A DNA stretch of 64,000 nt from Epiperipatus broadwayi (taxonomy: Eukaryota > Onychophora > Udeonychophora > Euonychophora > Peripatidae), in contig JAQFVV010012508.1 in the NCBI GenBank assembly GCA_028023455.1, positions 3,529,877-3,593,876 on the forward strand, in the 5' to 3' direction. Within the stretch, counting starts at the first letter, position 1. Each line of letters starts with the position of its first letter. Of the stretch, positions 1 to 12,519 are shown piece after piece. Made by a program: the position numbers and the translations under genes. The notes beneath the pieces were generated by a model. It ran no database searches. It was not told the origin of the DNA and saw only the letters and a list, made by a program, of their open reading frames with translations.

Positions 1-2030
1 AGATCGTGAAACTTGAAATTGATCACAGCAATGAACAAAAAATAATTCAAAGAAGGCTGTGGACTGGGTTTCATACAGATTCCAACATAAAGATAAATGT
101 AGAATAACTTGAAGATCCATAGACACACCAGAGTGTGAAAACTATTGTATAATATCTTTTGTACTCTATGTAAGCATGATTTTCAGTATTATACATTTAT
201 TAAAGTCTAATATTGAAAAGTTCTGCACCTATTTTTAGAAAAGATTGAGGAATATGTCTTCAATGGTGGCAACCAAAGAAACCAGGAAATACCATAAAAA
301 AAGTTATGCTTGATTGTGATTAGTGTAATTTTGCTGATACAGAATCTCGTTTTTTAAACATGGAATTAAAAGTAAAGCTAAACAGACTGTGATGTAATAG
401 ACAAATTTCACATTGATAAAATACTTAGTTGTGGCTCCATATTATTCCTCTTTCTGTTCACTTTGTGTATTGAAATATATAATGAAATCAAATTGGAAGA
501 AAATAAATATGGATTCAAGATTGATAGAAGAAATAACAATACCTATAGATAAGCTGATGGTATTACATATAGAATGGGATATGAATAATATTTTTTAGGA
601 AAGCTAAAGAACAGATTCAAAAGATGAGTTATAGGCTAAAGATGAAGATATCAAAAATGATGATTGACAAGGATAGTAGCTGGCTTTAGAATTGATAGGG
701 AATATATAGAGTTGGCTAAATGTTTTTGCCCCATTGGATCATTTATGAGCAGCCATGAATATATGTCAAAATATAATGATTGACTGATACTGGGAAGGGT
801 TGCAGTGAGAAAAGGGTGGAAAATTATTTAGTTGTAGGGTGTTTTTAAAAATGGTGATCAGAATTATTCAAGTTTTGATATTTCTTGTACTTTATGGATA
901 TTGAAAAAGGGCAGGAAAAGTATGGATGCTCTTGAACTGTGGTGCTAGTTAAGATTTTTTTTAGAATACCACGGATAATGAGGAAAATAAACCAATCGAT
1001 ACTCAATCAAATTAATTCCAAAATTTTATTTGAAGAATACATGATTAGTTTGAAATTATTTGTTTTCTTCATATTATGAGATGATATAATTTATTTACAT
1101 AGACTAATCAACAATGCCATGGTTGGAATTCATCATTTGAATAATGAATAACATATTGAGCAGTCTGAAAATCAATTAAATAATGTTACATTTTGGAGAA
1201 ATGCTGTTTAATATGATTGCTAAAACTAAACATCAACTTTATGACACATGTTCTTTGTAATATATTTCGATTTTTCAGTTGTTGTTTTTTTGTCTTTTTA
1301 TAGCAGACATCCACCAAATACATATCTCATTTAATATTACCTAACTTGTCCTTTAATTGTATTAGTTTTGCTTCATTTGAGATGGAACATTACTTATAAA
1401 CTTCTTGGTTTAGTAATTGAAACTTTTCTTGTTTAGAATGATAATGGACAAACTAACCTAAAATGAGTATTTGCAAAAAAATTATATAAAAATTAAAAAA
1501 TAATAATTAAAGAATAATGTTTATCAAAAATGGAATTGGAAAGGTGTAAATGGTGTCCAAAACATAATAGACTTTTTCTAATAACAAGAATATTCTTCAA
1601 ACTTAACAGTGCTTAACAACTGTAATACTAATAGTGATACAATATTTATAGACTACTAGTTACATTTTGATATTAATATAAAAAGGCTTAAATTTTTAAA
1701 TTTTTTTGCACCTTTAAGCACTTTTGTGTGTGGGTGTGTATTTATATATTACTTTTAGTAGATTATATTTATTATTGTTTATAGCCCAGAAGAGAACTTT
1801 TACATTTTTTTTTTTAAGCTTAATTTAAAACATTTTATTTATTCTAATAATTAATTAATACATTGATGCTGGTTAAATCTTACTATGATTCTGAAATAAC
1901 TTACTACTTGCCAAAAGAAAATATGTTGTCTTAATTGTTATAACCAGATAATATTCTTAAAAAGGATTTACAAAAATGACAATAATATTGATTTCTTTAA
2001 TAGCGTAAACTTTCCTTGTATCATGTGACT
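1..2030. other. AT-rich intergenic DNA, no gene recognised
   Basis: Both strands are broken by frequent stops. The longest open frames are about 60 codons and resemble nothing I know. The middle part (about 600-900) has a slightly more coding-like texture and could be an eroded transposon, but no motif supports this. Confidence 0.6.
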
Positions 2031-2034
2031 ATCA

Positions 2035-2690
2035 GGTCTGGTCCCATAGTTGAGACAATAAAGCAAATGCCTTAGGCTCTAGCGTAATCATTTAGAAAAC
2101 TAAGAATCGCAGTCACAAGAGGTAAAACTAGAATCTCAGTAAGCCCAGAATGTTTATGATAATGGCACTAGTAAATATTAACCTTAATAAACAAAGATCC
2201 CAGAGCACCCTCTTCAAGACTGAATAAAACTCCACCAATAAGAGCTCCAAATGCCACAGATATACCCGTAGCTGATGCAGCAGACAATATCTCCGTTTCT
2301 TAGCTTCATTTTTGCCATATTTTGGTGAAAAATTTTGTGATAACACTTCCACAACAACACGCCAAATGAATCATTGGCCTTTCCTGACCAATACTCAATC
2401 CTCCGCCCACTTTCAGAATCATTTCAACAGATTTGATTAAAAGAGTCCATTTGCCCATATAACCGGAAATAATGAATCCATTAAGAATGGTTTTAATTTC
2501 AGGAATGCCTGACCCATAGGTATATGGAGCAAATACCTTGACCAACATGACTGCTGTCAAAGAAAAGGTGATAGCTCAAAAAACAAAAAAAAAAGACGTA
2601 TTTCAAAGTATATGAATCCGTATCATTTACTCATTACACCAAATAACACTGCCCAATTGTACCACTTCTGGGAAAAACTGACAAATTATG
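2035..2690 (-). pseudogene. ClC-3/4/5-type chloride channel pseudogene, intron-less fragment
   Basis: Intracellular ClC-3/4/5 proteins are 2Cl-/H+ exchangers of endosomal membranes. Read on the minus strand, the conserved blocks occur in order: a segment like YNWAVLFGVMSK, then [64 protein letters not shown], and finally LFIKVNIY and LVTAILSF.NDY. The signature GKEGP is altered to GQERP. There are several in-frame stops, including one where a Trp is expected near 2570, and at least two frameshifts near 2290-2340. About 60 residues normally lying between FSLEE and the GxLxxLFIKVN block are missing. The fragment corresponds to the middle third of an approximately 800-residue protein. Blocks that normally span several exons run together without introns, which suggests a processed retrocopy; this is inference. 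It is certainly non-functional. Confidence 0.85.
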
Positions 2691-2699
2691 ACTACCATG

Positions 2700-5410
2700 A
2701 TGGATTTGAGATAAGTTAACAAAAAATAATAAATTAATAATTTTCTTGCAATTCACAGATAAGATTCATCTACAGATGAAATTTATAATGAATAAAGTCA
2801 ATTACGATCGACATTCAAAATTCGAAATTTTTTTAGTGGCAAACAAAAGAATAGTTGCCTAGTATATGTTTTAACAACCTGCATTTTTTTTAAAAATATA
2901 ACAATAGGAATTTTATATGCAGAAAGATAGTTATTTTGAAATGAATATTTTTGGGTTCATTTATTTAATATGGTTTGAATAGTTGATTGTGGCACATTAA
3001 ATAAATCTCAAATATTATATTTCAGTGCATTTTATTGAATATTTATATTTAAATAATAAAAAAAAGAAACACAATTTTTAATGACATAATTGATATTCTG
3101 GGATAATTCCTAAATTCTGAAGAAGGCTGCAAGTTAACTTTACTCTGCTTAAAGCAGTTTGAATTAACTAATATCTATATTCAATATCAGAGAGGAGAAA
3201 GTTAATAGTTTACTTGCTGCTTATATCGTTCTAGAAGTAATTGAGTGGACATATTGTAAATGATTGCATTATTGCTAAGTGTTCTAATTTTGGAGTAATA
3301 TAACTTAAAAATATAATAAAAATATTTTCTAAATTGATAACTAACTCTGAAATATATTAGAAGTAAAAGATTGGCATTAATCTTTTTTTTTTTCTCTCAG
3401 TGATGAAAGTTTATTCATCAAAAAAAGGTACAAATATAGTTAAATAAGAGGTTTACAAAGAATGGTAAAAATGAAATTCTGGAGCAACATAGTGAAAGGG
3501 GGAAGGATACATATGAAAAGGGAAAGGGTTTGTATTAACCATTAAAGACAAATGAATGTTACAATTAGGAATTATTTGTAGAGTCTAGAAATCAAATATG
3601 AATAGTCTTTTAGGAGTACAATATTGGGAAAGTTGAGAAATAGGAAAACACTTGGAGATAACATAAAATATGGACTAAATCAATCTACTGTTCAGTTCTT
3701 CCAAATGGCCTTGAATATCTTCACAAGAGAGCAATCCTGAATACTTTGGAAAAATTATGGAAAACAAGGGGAAAAAAATCCAAGCTTCAAAATGTCTCTG
3801 CTGAAAACCATTCTAATCCATCATGAAAATCACATGAACAGCAAAAGGCCAGCCCTATCAATAGCAACATTGGAAGTAATAAAGTTAAATAAGGTGGATC
3901 ACTTGCAATTAGAATCATGAGGCCAAACTGTGACCTATTTTGCAATAATACATGGATAAAATCACTCATAACGATAACGTTAAAGAATCACCATAAATAA
4001 CGTTATTTTTTCTATCTTGTGAATGAGAAAAACCAACTTCGGTAACGATCACCACAGCACCCTCATCCCAGACCCCTCCCTCAAAAGAACTAGGATTTAG
4101 ACCCCTGGGAGTCCTCCTAACAATTGGACCCTCTCATTCATTCAACAAAATTAAGCTAAATGAAAATTTTCATGAAAAGGTAAAATTTCTGTAGAAATCG
4201 TTTGTAATTTCAGTGGCTGCCATATATTTACATAGCGCTTTTATAAAAGTTGAAATTATGCTTACTTGTGATTACATTGTTGATATAGCTTGTATATGAA
4301 AAGGGAGCTAAAAAACTCTCTTCTTAATAGGGATAGTTTTAGAGAAATTTAATTTCCTGAACTAGAAAAAAGGGAACGAAACTCACAATGGTCATTATTG
4401 CAGAGAAAGAAATTGTACAATCAAGTAAATTACAGTTATTTATGAATCCTGATATGGACATGATAGATATTCTTTAATAACCATATGATAAAGGGCTTTC
4501 AAAATAAATTATAAATAGCTATTTCTTATTTGGTAGTTAACTAGTTTGTTTATAAGCCAATCATCTAAAAAAGAATGATATGCTTGCTTGCGAGTATACT
4601 AAATGAATGTCCTAAGCACTTTATTTATTATGCTTTTCGTCCAAGAACACAATTTCTTTCTAATGATAATTATTCACTTTTTTGCACTGGAAAACTGCCA
4701 TTAATCTGACGCGGTTTGAACCCAGGCTTTTCTGGATTAGTGATTTTTCTGGATTAAATTAACACGCAGGTATAATTCAAGAAAAACCTAACATACTCTT
4801 TCATTAGACTTGTACTGTAAAATCACATATATTTTGTTGAAAATTTATATCAATATTAATCGTAATATATTCAGTGAGATACATACTTTCTGTATATTAA
4901 ATTTATTTTTGTAACATTAATATTTAAAATACAAGCTTGTTTTTATTCAGTAGCAATCAAAATAACAAATATAATTATAATATTTATTTTTCTTCACTTC
5001 CTTGTTTAAAATATAAAAAAATGATAAAAAAATATATATAATAGCTATATAAAAATATATATATTAATAATAATGCATGTCTTTTTTGTATAATTATTAA
5101 TATATATATATGATATTTTTGTTATAATTTATATAAAAAAACAGCGTAATAGATTTCTTTATTTGCATTTTTGATCATCTTGGTTCAAGTGTATATCAGC
5201 TTACTAAATGATTTGCTTCTCTCATCCTTTTCATATTTGTAAGTATATTTAACATTTTTTAATGATTATATCTTGGTTAACATTATTTTTCAAAATTAAT
5301 CAAATGAAGCCATTAGATTATAGAACCAGGTAATACAGTTGGTACTTATTAATTAACAAATATTTATTGAATTGTTTTTTTTTTTTTGATAATTTTATTT
5401 CCAAAAATGT
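2700..5410. other. AT-rich DNA, no gene recognised
   Basis: I see no coding region. A less AT-rich patch at about 4020-4140 (runs of CCC and CCTCCC) and poly(A/T) tracts near 3387, 5030 and 5375 are the only distinct features. Nothing identifiable as a repeat family was found. Confidence 0.5.
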
Positions 5411-5419
5411 GTATATGTT

Positions 5420-5522
5420 GTCAAGCGTTGATGGACTAGTGGTTAGCATAGCTGCCTTCCAAGCAGCTGGCCCGGGTTCGCTTCCCAGTCAACGCATTTG
5501 ACATATGAAAAAAAAAACAATT
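5420..5522 (+). repeat. tRNA-Gly(TCC)-derived SINE with TSD
   Basis: Positions 5425-5496 are close to a complete tRNA-Gly: a perfect 7-bp acceptor stem (GCGTTGA with TCAACGC), a D-arm with AGTGGTTAGCA, an anticodon loop CTTCCAA (anticodon TCC) and a T-arm with GGGTTCG. It is followed by a short tail TTTGACATATG and an A-run. An 8-bp direct repeat TATATGTT flanks it (5412-5419 and 5523-5530). The same tail occurs in seven other copies in this window, so I call it a retroposed SINE rather than a tRNA gene. A functional tRNA cannot be fully excluded because the cloverleaf is intact. Confidence 0.8.
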
Positions 5523-5550
5523 TATATGTTATGCATGGATTATGAAATCA

Positions 5551-7780
5551 ACAATTCATGGAATGTACAACTTTTTGTTCATTCCATAAACTGTATAATG
5601 TGCTTCTACACTTTGTAGAATGTGTTGAATTTTGCACAATTAATAAAATGAGCATTAGGTCTTCTGCTCATTTCATGAATTGGGTGCGTACTTATAGCAG
5701 CAGCATATGGTTTGTGGAAACTCGTGATAAACAGATAAAGAACATTTCTTATTGGTTGTTGCTGCAAGTTGCTGTGTTTAAAAAAATTTTTTTTTTAAAA
5801 TAGTATTAGTCAAGTGTTATAGTACATTTGTACAACATTACTTCATAATTTTTTCGTCGTATTTAATAAGGTTAGTTTCTCACTGACATAAATTGCAGGA
5901 CTCATGGCTTATATAATGCATAATGATTTATTATTATTAACTTAACAAAGTAATATTTTAGAACCCATATCAGAAATGGAAGATTTAAAAAAATGCTGCC
6001 AGAGAATGTGATATTTTGTTGAATAATGAATTTGACCAATATGTCATAAATCTTCTAAATGATAACAGATCTGATATTAACAGAAGTAGACAAAAATATC
6101 ATCTTAGAAATAAGTATGCTGTCTCAAATTTAGTGGGTGTAACAAAAGTAGTGAAAAATGGTCGATTTATAACAACAAAAGAATTTATTTCTAATCATTC
6201 TTGATAGTCATCTATCTACTGGTCACAAAGGTGAGACAAAGACCCTCAAGAAAGTAATGGAAAACTATAATAATATTCCACAATGAATTGTTTCTGAGTT
6301 CGTAAAATAATGTAAAAGTGCATAAAGAAACTAAAAGGGAAAGCGACTGTTAAAGGGATTTACATTAGACCTATTACCATAAATGACATGAATCAAAGGG
6401 ATCAGACTTTCAAAGCTTACCAGATCGGAATTTTTAAGTTCATCATGTACTATGAGGAGCATCTGACAAGTTTCATTTGCCTTGAGTGCTGGCATTAAAA
6501 ACAGTGAAGGAAGTATCTTATTATTAATTAAATATTTTTCTCGAGTATGGTGCTCCACATGTTTTACAATCTGATAATGGAAGAGAATTCACAGCTGAAA
6601 TTATCAAAAAACGTTCTATTCTTTGGCAAAATTTAATTTTAATAAATGAAAGGCCAGATATCTGCAAAATCAAAGATCAGTGGAAAGGATCAACACAATG
6701 CGTAAAGATTCTTTAGTTGCATGAATGAGAGGTAAAAATTCTTCCAATTGGAGTATGAGAATAAAATTTGTTAATTGGCGTATGTTTACTACAAGCCATG
6801 GGACTACACAATGGAGCCTCATAAAGCTCCATTTGGAATAAAACCCAAAGTGGATGTTTATACAAACCTTTCAATAGAATTTCTGAACAAAATTCAATTG
6901 GAAATTGATGCGAATGTCTTGAATATGTTAAACTACGTAGTTACTGAGAATATCATAACATAGAAGAACATATTGAATTATGTAGTCTAATAACAGTGAA
7001 GCAGTGTAAAAAAGTCATAATTATGATTTGGTAGAGAAATCAGAAAACTGAATGGAGGAGTTCTTGATGATTCTTTAGGCAGTCATAGACAATTCTTTCA
7101 GATACTGACATTGCTGACCTCCATCTAGTGGTAATTAAGCTGGTTAAGCTGATGAATATTGCAAGTCAGAACATGAAGTGTATTGCTACAAAAATGATGC
7201 AGATAATGTATCATCTGCGTGTTGTAACATCTGATTATCAGCGAGAAAAATCCTGCACACTTAATTGGAGTATTTTTTGACAGAAAAGGAGGAAATTACT
7301 GAATTGGCACCAAAGGTGGAGTTATTGAAAATGAACTTAAGAGAAATTGTTTTGAAAAGGTTTATTTTCTGGAATTATTTGTAATAAAGTATCAGCTATA
7401 GTCCTCTGTATCCTATAGTTTGTCTATTTTCTGCTGGTAATGCTTTTGTAAAATTGAGTTCTTTGTAACTCTTTAGGTTATTCAAACAAGTCTTTTGAAA
7501 TTCATTAATTATTGCTTACATGTTTGTTGTAGCATAAGAAGTTTGGTAATATTTTTTTTGTATTTTGTCAAAATATACATAACTATTTTTATGTCATAAA
7601 ATTTCTTGAATTAAACTTAAGTTATCACTTTTAGCCAACTCATCTGTCTATATGCTGTAACTATACACCCGATTCATGCTCATTTCACTAATTGTGCAAA
7701 ATTCTTCACATTCCATGGACTACAAGGTCATTGTATAGTGCGTGGAATGAGCTAAAATTGTGTACTCCATGAACTGTGCA
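5551..7780 (+). mobile_element. Integrase-type DNA transposon (Ginger-like), degenerate, about 105-bp TIRs
   Basis: The ends are imperfect inverted repeats: 5551-5656 matches the reverse complement of 7671-7778, sharing for example TTCATGG, the CATTCCA block, and TTTTGCACAATTA followed by AAATGAGCAT at the inner edge. The interior carries an integrase-like reading frame in pieces. DNA transposons with a retrovirus-like DDE integrase and long TIRs are known as Ginger elements, and related integrases (KRBA2/GIN type) are abundant in some invertebrates. I could not define a target-site duplication, so the outer limits are approximate. Confidence 0.7.
5975..6965 (+). pseudogene. KRBA2/GIN-like integrase (DDE transposase) pseudogene
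   Basis: This is the transposase remnant of the surrounding element. In order it shows an N-terminal block around 6016-6204 (Y.LRNKYAVSNLVGV.KV, then FITTKEFI), a zinc-binding-region remnant resembling LSTGHKGETKTLKKVMENY in another frame near 6215-6290, and a catalytic-core piece near 6415-6600 ending in YGAPHVLQSDNGREFTAEII, which contains the second catalytic Asp. The expected third acidic residue region (QGSVERAN-like) is eroded near 6670. A C-terminal piece (SH..H.APFGIKP) lies at 6775-6963. Several frameshifts and stops make it inactive. Confidence 0.75.
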
Positions 7781-7784
7781 ATTA

Positions 7785-8500
7785 TTATAATCTGCATATA
7801 ACATATATACTCATTTATTTACTATACCATGTTTATTAATTTTTTTATTAAAATATATTCAAAATATTAAAAAAGATAAAAGATTAAACATCAACTTTGC
7901 AATTTATGAACGTTTAAAAAACACCGTCATAATTTTGTACTAATGATAATTGTGTATTATTGGGAATTAATTGCATTAATGTTATTTTACATACACTTTC
8001 TTTTTCTAATGAAATGTGACTTGAAGCTGTTGTGTTATTATGGGTTCAGTGCAGAGTATTTAGTCTTTTCTAACATTTTTTTTTGGTACAGTTACAATGT
8101 ATATTGAGAGGGTGGGTTCTTTTATTTCTGTTTCTGATTATTCACTTTTTGATACAGTTACAGTACATGAATGTGATTTACTTGAAAGATCAGACTTTAT
8201 CTAGTAGATGGAGCCACATAGAAGAAAAAACGAAGAAATTATTTTATAAAAAATAAAATATATTACTTACATTCACTATCAGTTAATATTGCTTTTACTT
8301 AATCACTTATTAATTGGTGATTTTGTACAAATGCAGTCTCTTGGTAGACCATACCAATATAGAGTTGTAAGATTAATGTAGTTGTGATGTATACGAGAAA
8401 AAAAAATTGAAGGGAGAATTTATAGCTGTTATGTAGCATTCATCCAAAGGATAATAATCCAAGTCATTCAGTCAGGAATAGATAGTAATATGGGAGAATA
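7785..8500. other. AT-rich DNA, no gene recognised
   Basis: No coding signal or recognisable repeat seen between the integrase-type transposon and the MITE that follows. Confidence 0.5.
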
Positions 8501-8504
8501 TATA

Positions 8505-9409
8505 TCTGGGTATTGTTTTATGCGGTAGATAAGTTCCTCAGAAAACACGCACAAAAGAAATCGCACAAAAATAAACGTAACTTATCTTGAAAAATGGGGG
8601 ATATGTTCCAGTAATTTTCAGAAGTCGCATAAAAGCAAAGCAACAAGGAAAAATTACTTTAAAATTCGCATTAAAAAAATAAGGAAATAAAGTATGACTA
8701 ATAAAAAATTTCAAATATTTGAAAAAAATTAATACAAGACAAACTTTTTTACTTTTTTTATTAACTACAGTATTTAATTTTACATTTTTTCATATATATT
8801 TTAATCATTACCGCTATTTGAGAATATGGATTCGTTTGTGAACTAGTAAGAAATCAGATTCGTGATGTGTGTACAACTAGTGCCACTTTCAGTCTTGAGC
8901 TGTGTTAATGGTTTTCTGTTTCTATATTAAAAAAATGAGATCGCAATCAAAACAAAAAAAATTATACATTATCATTAGAAAGATTATTTTCAGTTTATAA
9001 AATCAATAAAATCTTTATTATTATTTATTTTAAAAATTTAAAAAAATATTTATTTCTGTTAATATCTAACAAAATACATTTTAAAAGTTTAAACTTTTTG
9101 AATATTTATTGCAATATTTTTATATGTAAATATAAATCTATTATTATTATTTACTCATTAGTATAAGTAGGTTATTTACATAGAAGCTAAGATTCTAAAT
9201 ACATCTTCAGGCCATATTCACGTTAGCTGGTAATATAAAGTTATATTTTTGAAGAAGAAAAAAGTATTTCAAGTCAAAATAAGTTATTAATAATTTACAT
9301 TTCTGGATATCTAATAAATATAGTGAAATATGAAAGATATTAAGAAGAAACAGGAATCGCATAACTTCAAAATCATATTAAAGTAATCCGCATAAAACGA
9401 GACCCAGAT
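8505..9409. mobile_element. Non-autonomous DNA transposon (MITE, pogo/Tigger-like ends)
   Basis: The termini are 21-bp inverted repeats with two mismatches: TCTGGGTATTGTTTTATGCGG at 8505-8525, and the complement of TCTGGGTCTCGTTTTATGCGG at 9389-9409. The interior is AT-rich without a transposase frame. Ends containing GTTTTATGCGG recall pogo/Tigger members of the Tc1/mariner superfamily, whose target site is TA; this assignment is from memory and tentative. Confidence 0.6.
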
Positions 9410-9529
9410 GTATTGTAAACTGATTTTGAAATGGGGAAGACATTTGTCTGGCTTGGTGCCTTACATGATTTTAAAGACGAGAAGGTTCTGTTAAATAAAG
9501 TCAGGAAAAAAATCCATAGGAAGTGAAAT

Positions 9530-10095
9530 GCACTCCTATATTTGTATTTATATATTGGATTGTTTCCGTCATCTAATATGAGTATTGAATGTCTTTAGAA
9601 AAAAATAACTTTATTTAAATATTCCAAATACATTCAACTATTAGTAAAAGCGTGCAGGTTAGTATATGCATGTTTCAAGATGTGTTACTCTCCCCGCTTT
9701 TTCAGGTGTTGCTAGCGTGGCCAGTGACAGTACTAGTATGAGAATCAAACTTGGACCCTTAGATTCTTGAGTATTGGATTTTAAGGTAATGCTCTAACCA
9801 ACTGAGTTACCTTGCCAAAGGCAATGGTCAGTAGAAATTTCATGTACTTACCTGTGAGGTTCCTTCTTATTTCTTCACTTTTTCTTAGCAGCAAAGTTGA
9901 TTAGTGGTTTCTATACATTATGTATAGTCACACTAGGTTGTCTTATGGGCTTGTTTGCCATTGACATGCAAGCTAACATTTGAATAGGTTTGGAATATTT
10001 AAATAAAGTTTAAATTTTTCTAAAGACATTACATGGAAGTAGTCGAATATATAAATACAACTAAAACACCATTATCACACACCTCCAGGAAAACA
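9530..10095. repeat. tRNA-Leu-like SINE (SINE-L), inverted pair
   Basis: On the minus strand 9685-9830 reads as a tRNA-like head: CTCAGTTGGTTAGAGCAT (A box), a TTAAAA loop, a long variable-arm region, and a B box (GGTCCAAGTTTGATTCTC). It is followed by a body ending in AGACATTCAATACTCAT (9579-9600). A second partial copy of the body runs on the plus strand at 9955-10090 (GGAATATTTAAATAAAGTT, then CTAAAGACATT). The two tails face each other as inverted arms. Other SINE-L copies are at 44230-44665 and 57950-58207. Confidence 0.65.
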
Positions 10096-10352
10096 CTCAT
10101 ATATTTCTCTCCACATCCCCTCCAAAAAAAAATTGCTAAAGAAGTGCAATGACTAATAATTATTTGAAAAGTAATTGGAAATATTATGTGGACCCAATGA
10201 TAGTATGTTTTTCTGCCACATTTTGTTTTAACATTAAGATGTGATTTCTTGAAATTTTGATATATAAGATTTTATGAATACATTGAGTAATTTTGTTTGT
10301 AGCTATTTTGTTTTGATTATTCCATGAACTGTTGCATATATATATATTTCCA

Positions 10353-10447
10353 TATGTCAAATGCGTTGACCGGGGAGCGAACCCGGGCCGGCTGGTCAAC
10401 TGCTTGGAAGGCAGCTATGCTAACCACTAGGCCACCAACGCTTGACA
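10353..10447 (-). repeat. tRNA-Gly(TCC)-derived SINE
   Basis: Minus-strand tRNA-like part 10362-10441 with an anticodon loop CTTCCAA (TCC). Relative to the copy at 5425 it carries about 8 extra bases before the T-arm. The tail TTTGACATATG lies at 10352-10362. It is flanked by TA-rich simple sequence that hides any target duplication. Confidence 0.75.
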
Positions 10448-11770
10448 TATATATATATAATTTATCTCTCTACCAATGCATATAATTTCAAAGAAAAAAT
10501 ATTCTTATTAAGTTGCATATATGTTGTACAGAAATTGTCTTTAAATATTGTATTTTTTAAAAAATGACGTGATTTAAATTTTAATTCTGTTTATTTTATT
10601 TTTGCTAAAGGCAAAAAATAATTAATAAGAAATGTTGAAAATGTTTTGAAAAAAAAAAAACTACCTTTATTTTTTTTTTTAAATTCACTGTCAGTAACTT
10701 TTCGTTTCATTGTATCCTGAAAGATACACGTTTCAGATCTAAAATGATTAATGGTCAAAGCTTGCTATTTCAACCTGTCATTTCTGTTTTCTTTCTATAT
10801 TATCTTTGAACAAATGAAGGACTGTAGACATTTTTCTTTTGCATGTCACATAACTTAATCATTTATCAAAATTATCATCCTTTTAAAATATTATTTGAAA
10901 AGTCAACTATCATTTAACCAGGTAAATGGATTAAATGATGACGGGTTTGATTTTCTGTTTTAAATTTTTAATTAAAAAATCATATTTTCAAAAAATAAAA
11001 ATAAATTCAACAGAAATCATTTTTAATTATTTATTTTTAGATAATTTTTGTTCTTGTGTTTGAGTGCGTTCTACCTTTCATGTCATTAGCAGCCAATAGT
11101 AAATAAGTATGGTCATTTTCGAAGATGTGATAAATATAAACATCAATCAGCTAAATTTGTTTATTACACGCTGGGCGTTTTTGTTGTTTAATATTTTGCG
11201 ATGCTGTCTTGTAATTTATGAAACAATTTTTTCTTTCCGAGAGACCTTTAACATTTTGTTTATTTTTCTAATGAAGAATATAATGAAAGAAATCAGTATT
11301 ACATTTTGTTTTTGGAGTGACTTTGAGGTAACCTTTACAACATAATTGGATTCGTTTTTCTACAAAAAGTATGCCCAAATTTACCACAAGAAGGCATTCT
11401 TTTTACATTTGCAGGATCATTTACAATAACAATATATCATTGTAATAGTAGATTTATTATTGTCAGGCACCAATAAGCTAAAAAACATAAGATTGGTTTT
11501 ATGGTTTTGCCACCATATTTTAAGTCCATACATTCAGGAAATGGTAAAAAAAAAAAGAGAAGTAATTGGTTCAGGAAAAATTGCAGTAAACAGCACCCAG
11601 TTTTGCAGGACTATTAAACCATATGCCTATCAAGACAAGCTATTATATACATGTGCGTGTAGTTAAAAAATTAGTTAAAATTGAATCCTTATAAAGACAA
11701 GGTCAAAGTTTCATGAAATAAAAAATATATCTTGCTTAGATTTTAGATTTCTTTAATTTAAATGATTTAG
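10448..11770. other. AT-rich DNA, no gene recognised
   Basis: Open frames of 60-80 codons here (for example 11109-11345 and 11460-11666) have no recognisable motif and an AT-driven composition. I see no repeat family. Confidence 0.5.
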
Positions 11771-11784
11771 TAAATAATTTTATC

Positions 11785-12095
11785 ACACGATCACCATTTC
11801 ATATGCTTACCCCTGTTGTTAATAAGAGTACGAACTCTCCATACAGTACTGCCATCAAGTGCAAGCCTTTGCAATCAATGGATATAGTAAGGTTTATGCA
11901 TAATCATCCACCATCCCCAGACTAGTGTCTAGCTTACGGCTCCTCACTGATGGAAGCCACGAGCTAGAATCTAATCTGGGGATGTTGGATGAGTAGGCAC
12001 TAGATATGGATTTTATGCACAAACTTCTCTGCATCCATTGATTATAAAGACTTGCACTTGGTGGCACTACTGTATGGAGAGTTTGGTACTCTTAT
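11785..12095 (-). mobile_element. HF1 foldback element, minus orientation
   Basis: HF1 is a family defined here. It has a hairpin with arms beginning AACTCTCCATACAGTAGTG, and a 3' tail that normally reads ATCATGTGATGTTTAGTG. This copy lies on the minus strand, with its tail at the left edge (11785-11825) and its 5' end at 12090. It is flanked by 14-bp direct repeats with one mismatch (TAAATAATTTTATC at 11771-11784; TAAATAATCTTATC at 12096-12109). Both arms share private variants (AAGTGCAAG.CTTT) absent from most other copies. A degenerate hammerhead fold sits at the hairpin centre. Confidence 0.8.
11941..11982 (+). ncRNA. Degenerate hammerhead-like fold (HF1)
   Basis: It has the order TCCTCA - CTGATGG - stem II - GAATC - TAATC - TGGGGA. 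Stem I (TCCTCA with TGGGGA) is intact, but the core is mutated (A9 to G; GAAA to GAAT). Likely inactive. Confidence 0.5.
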
Positions 12096-12437
12096 TAAAT
12101 AATCTTATCTTAAAAAAGGAAGTTAATTGTTGTTTTAAATATTTTGTTAATATATTTTTTGATAAACATATATAACTTCATTTAAAAAGGGGAAGAATAT
12201 ATAAATAGTTTTGCAGAAATAAGATAGATAACAAAGTAATTAAAGCATTTAATAATATAAAACAAATATGGAAAAATATTTATAGAAAACAAAAGTATTA
12301 TGCCAAATAAAAAAAAGAATAAAAAGATCAAAACACCTTTAATTTTTTAGTCAGTGCAGTTAACAATTTAGAGAGTGGCAAAGTTAAAAAAAGTCAGTAG
12401 TATATCCTCCAACTCCTATTAGAGGACAGCTATGGTA

Positions 12438-12516
12438 AACTTATTAAACAGGCAAAACTCTCCATACAGTAGTGCCATCCTGTGCCAACCAGAGTAATCA
12501 ATGGATGCCAGAAGGT
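12438..12516 (+). repeat. HF1 fragment, one arm only
   Basis: It begins at the canonical 5' end (TTAAACAGGCAAAACTCTCC) and stops at GATGCCAGAAGG, before the hammerhead segment. Neither the opposite arm nor the 3' tail is present. Confidence 0.7.
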
Positions 12517-12519
12517 AAA

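Noticed and set aside
5425-5496. Genuine tRNA-Gly(TCC) gene
   Set aside because: The cloverleaf is intact, but the fixed tail, A-run and flanking 8-bp duplication match the SINE family; I keep the gene reading only as a minor possibility.
6331-6558. Minus-strand frame inside the integrase transposon
   Set aside because: Antisense shadow of the eroded integrase core.
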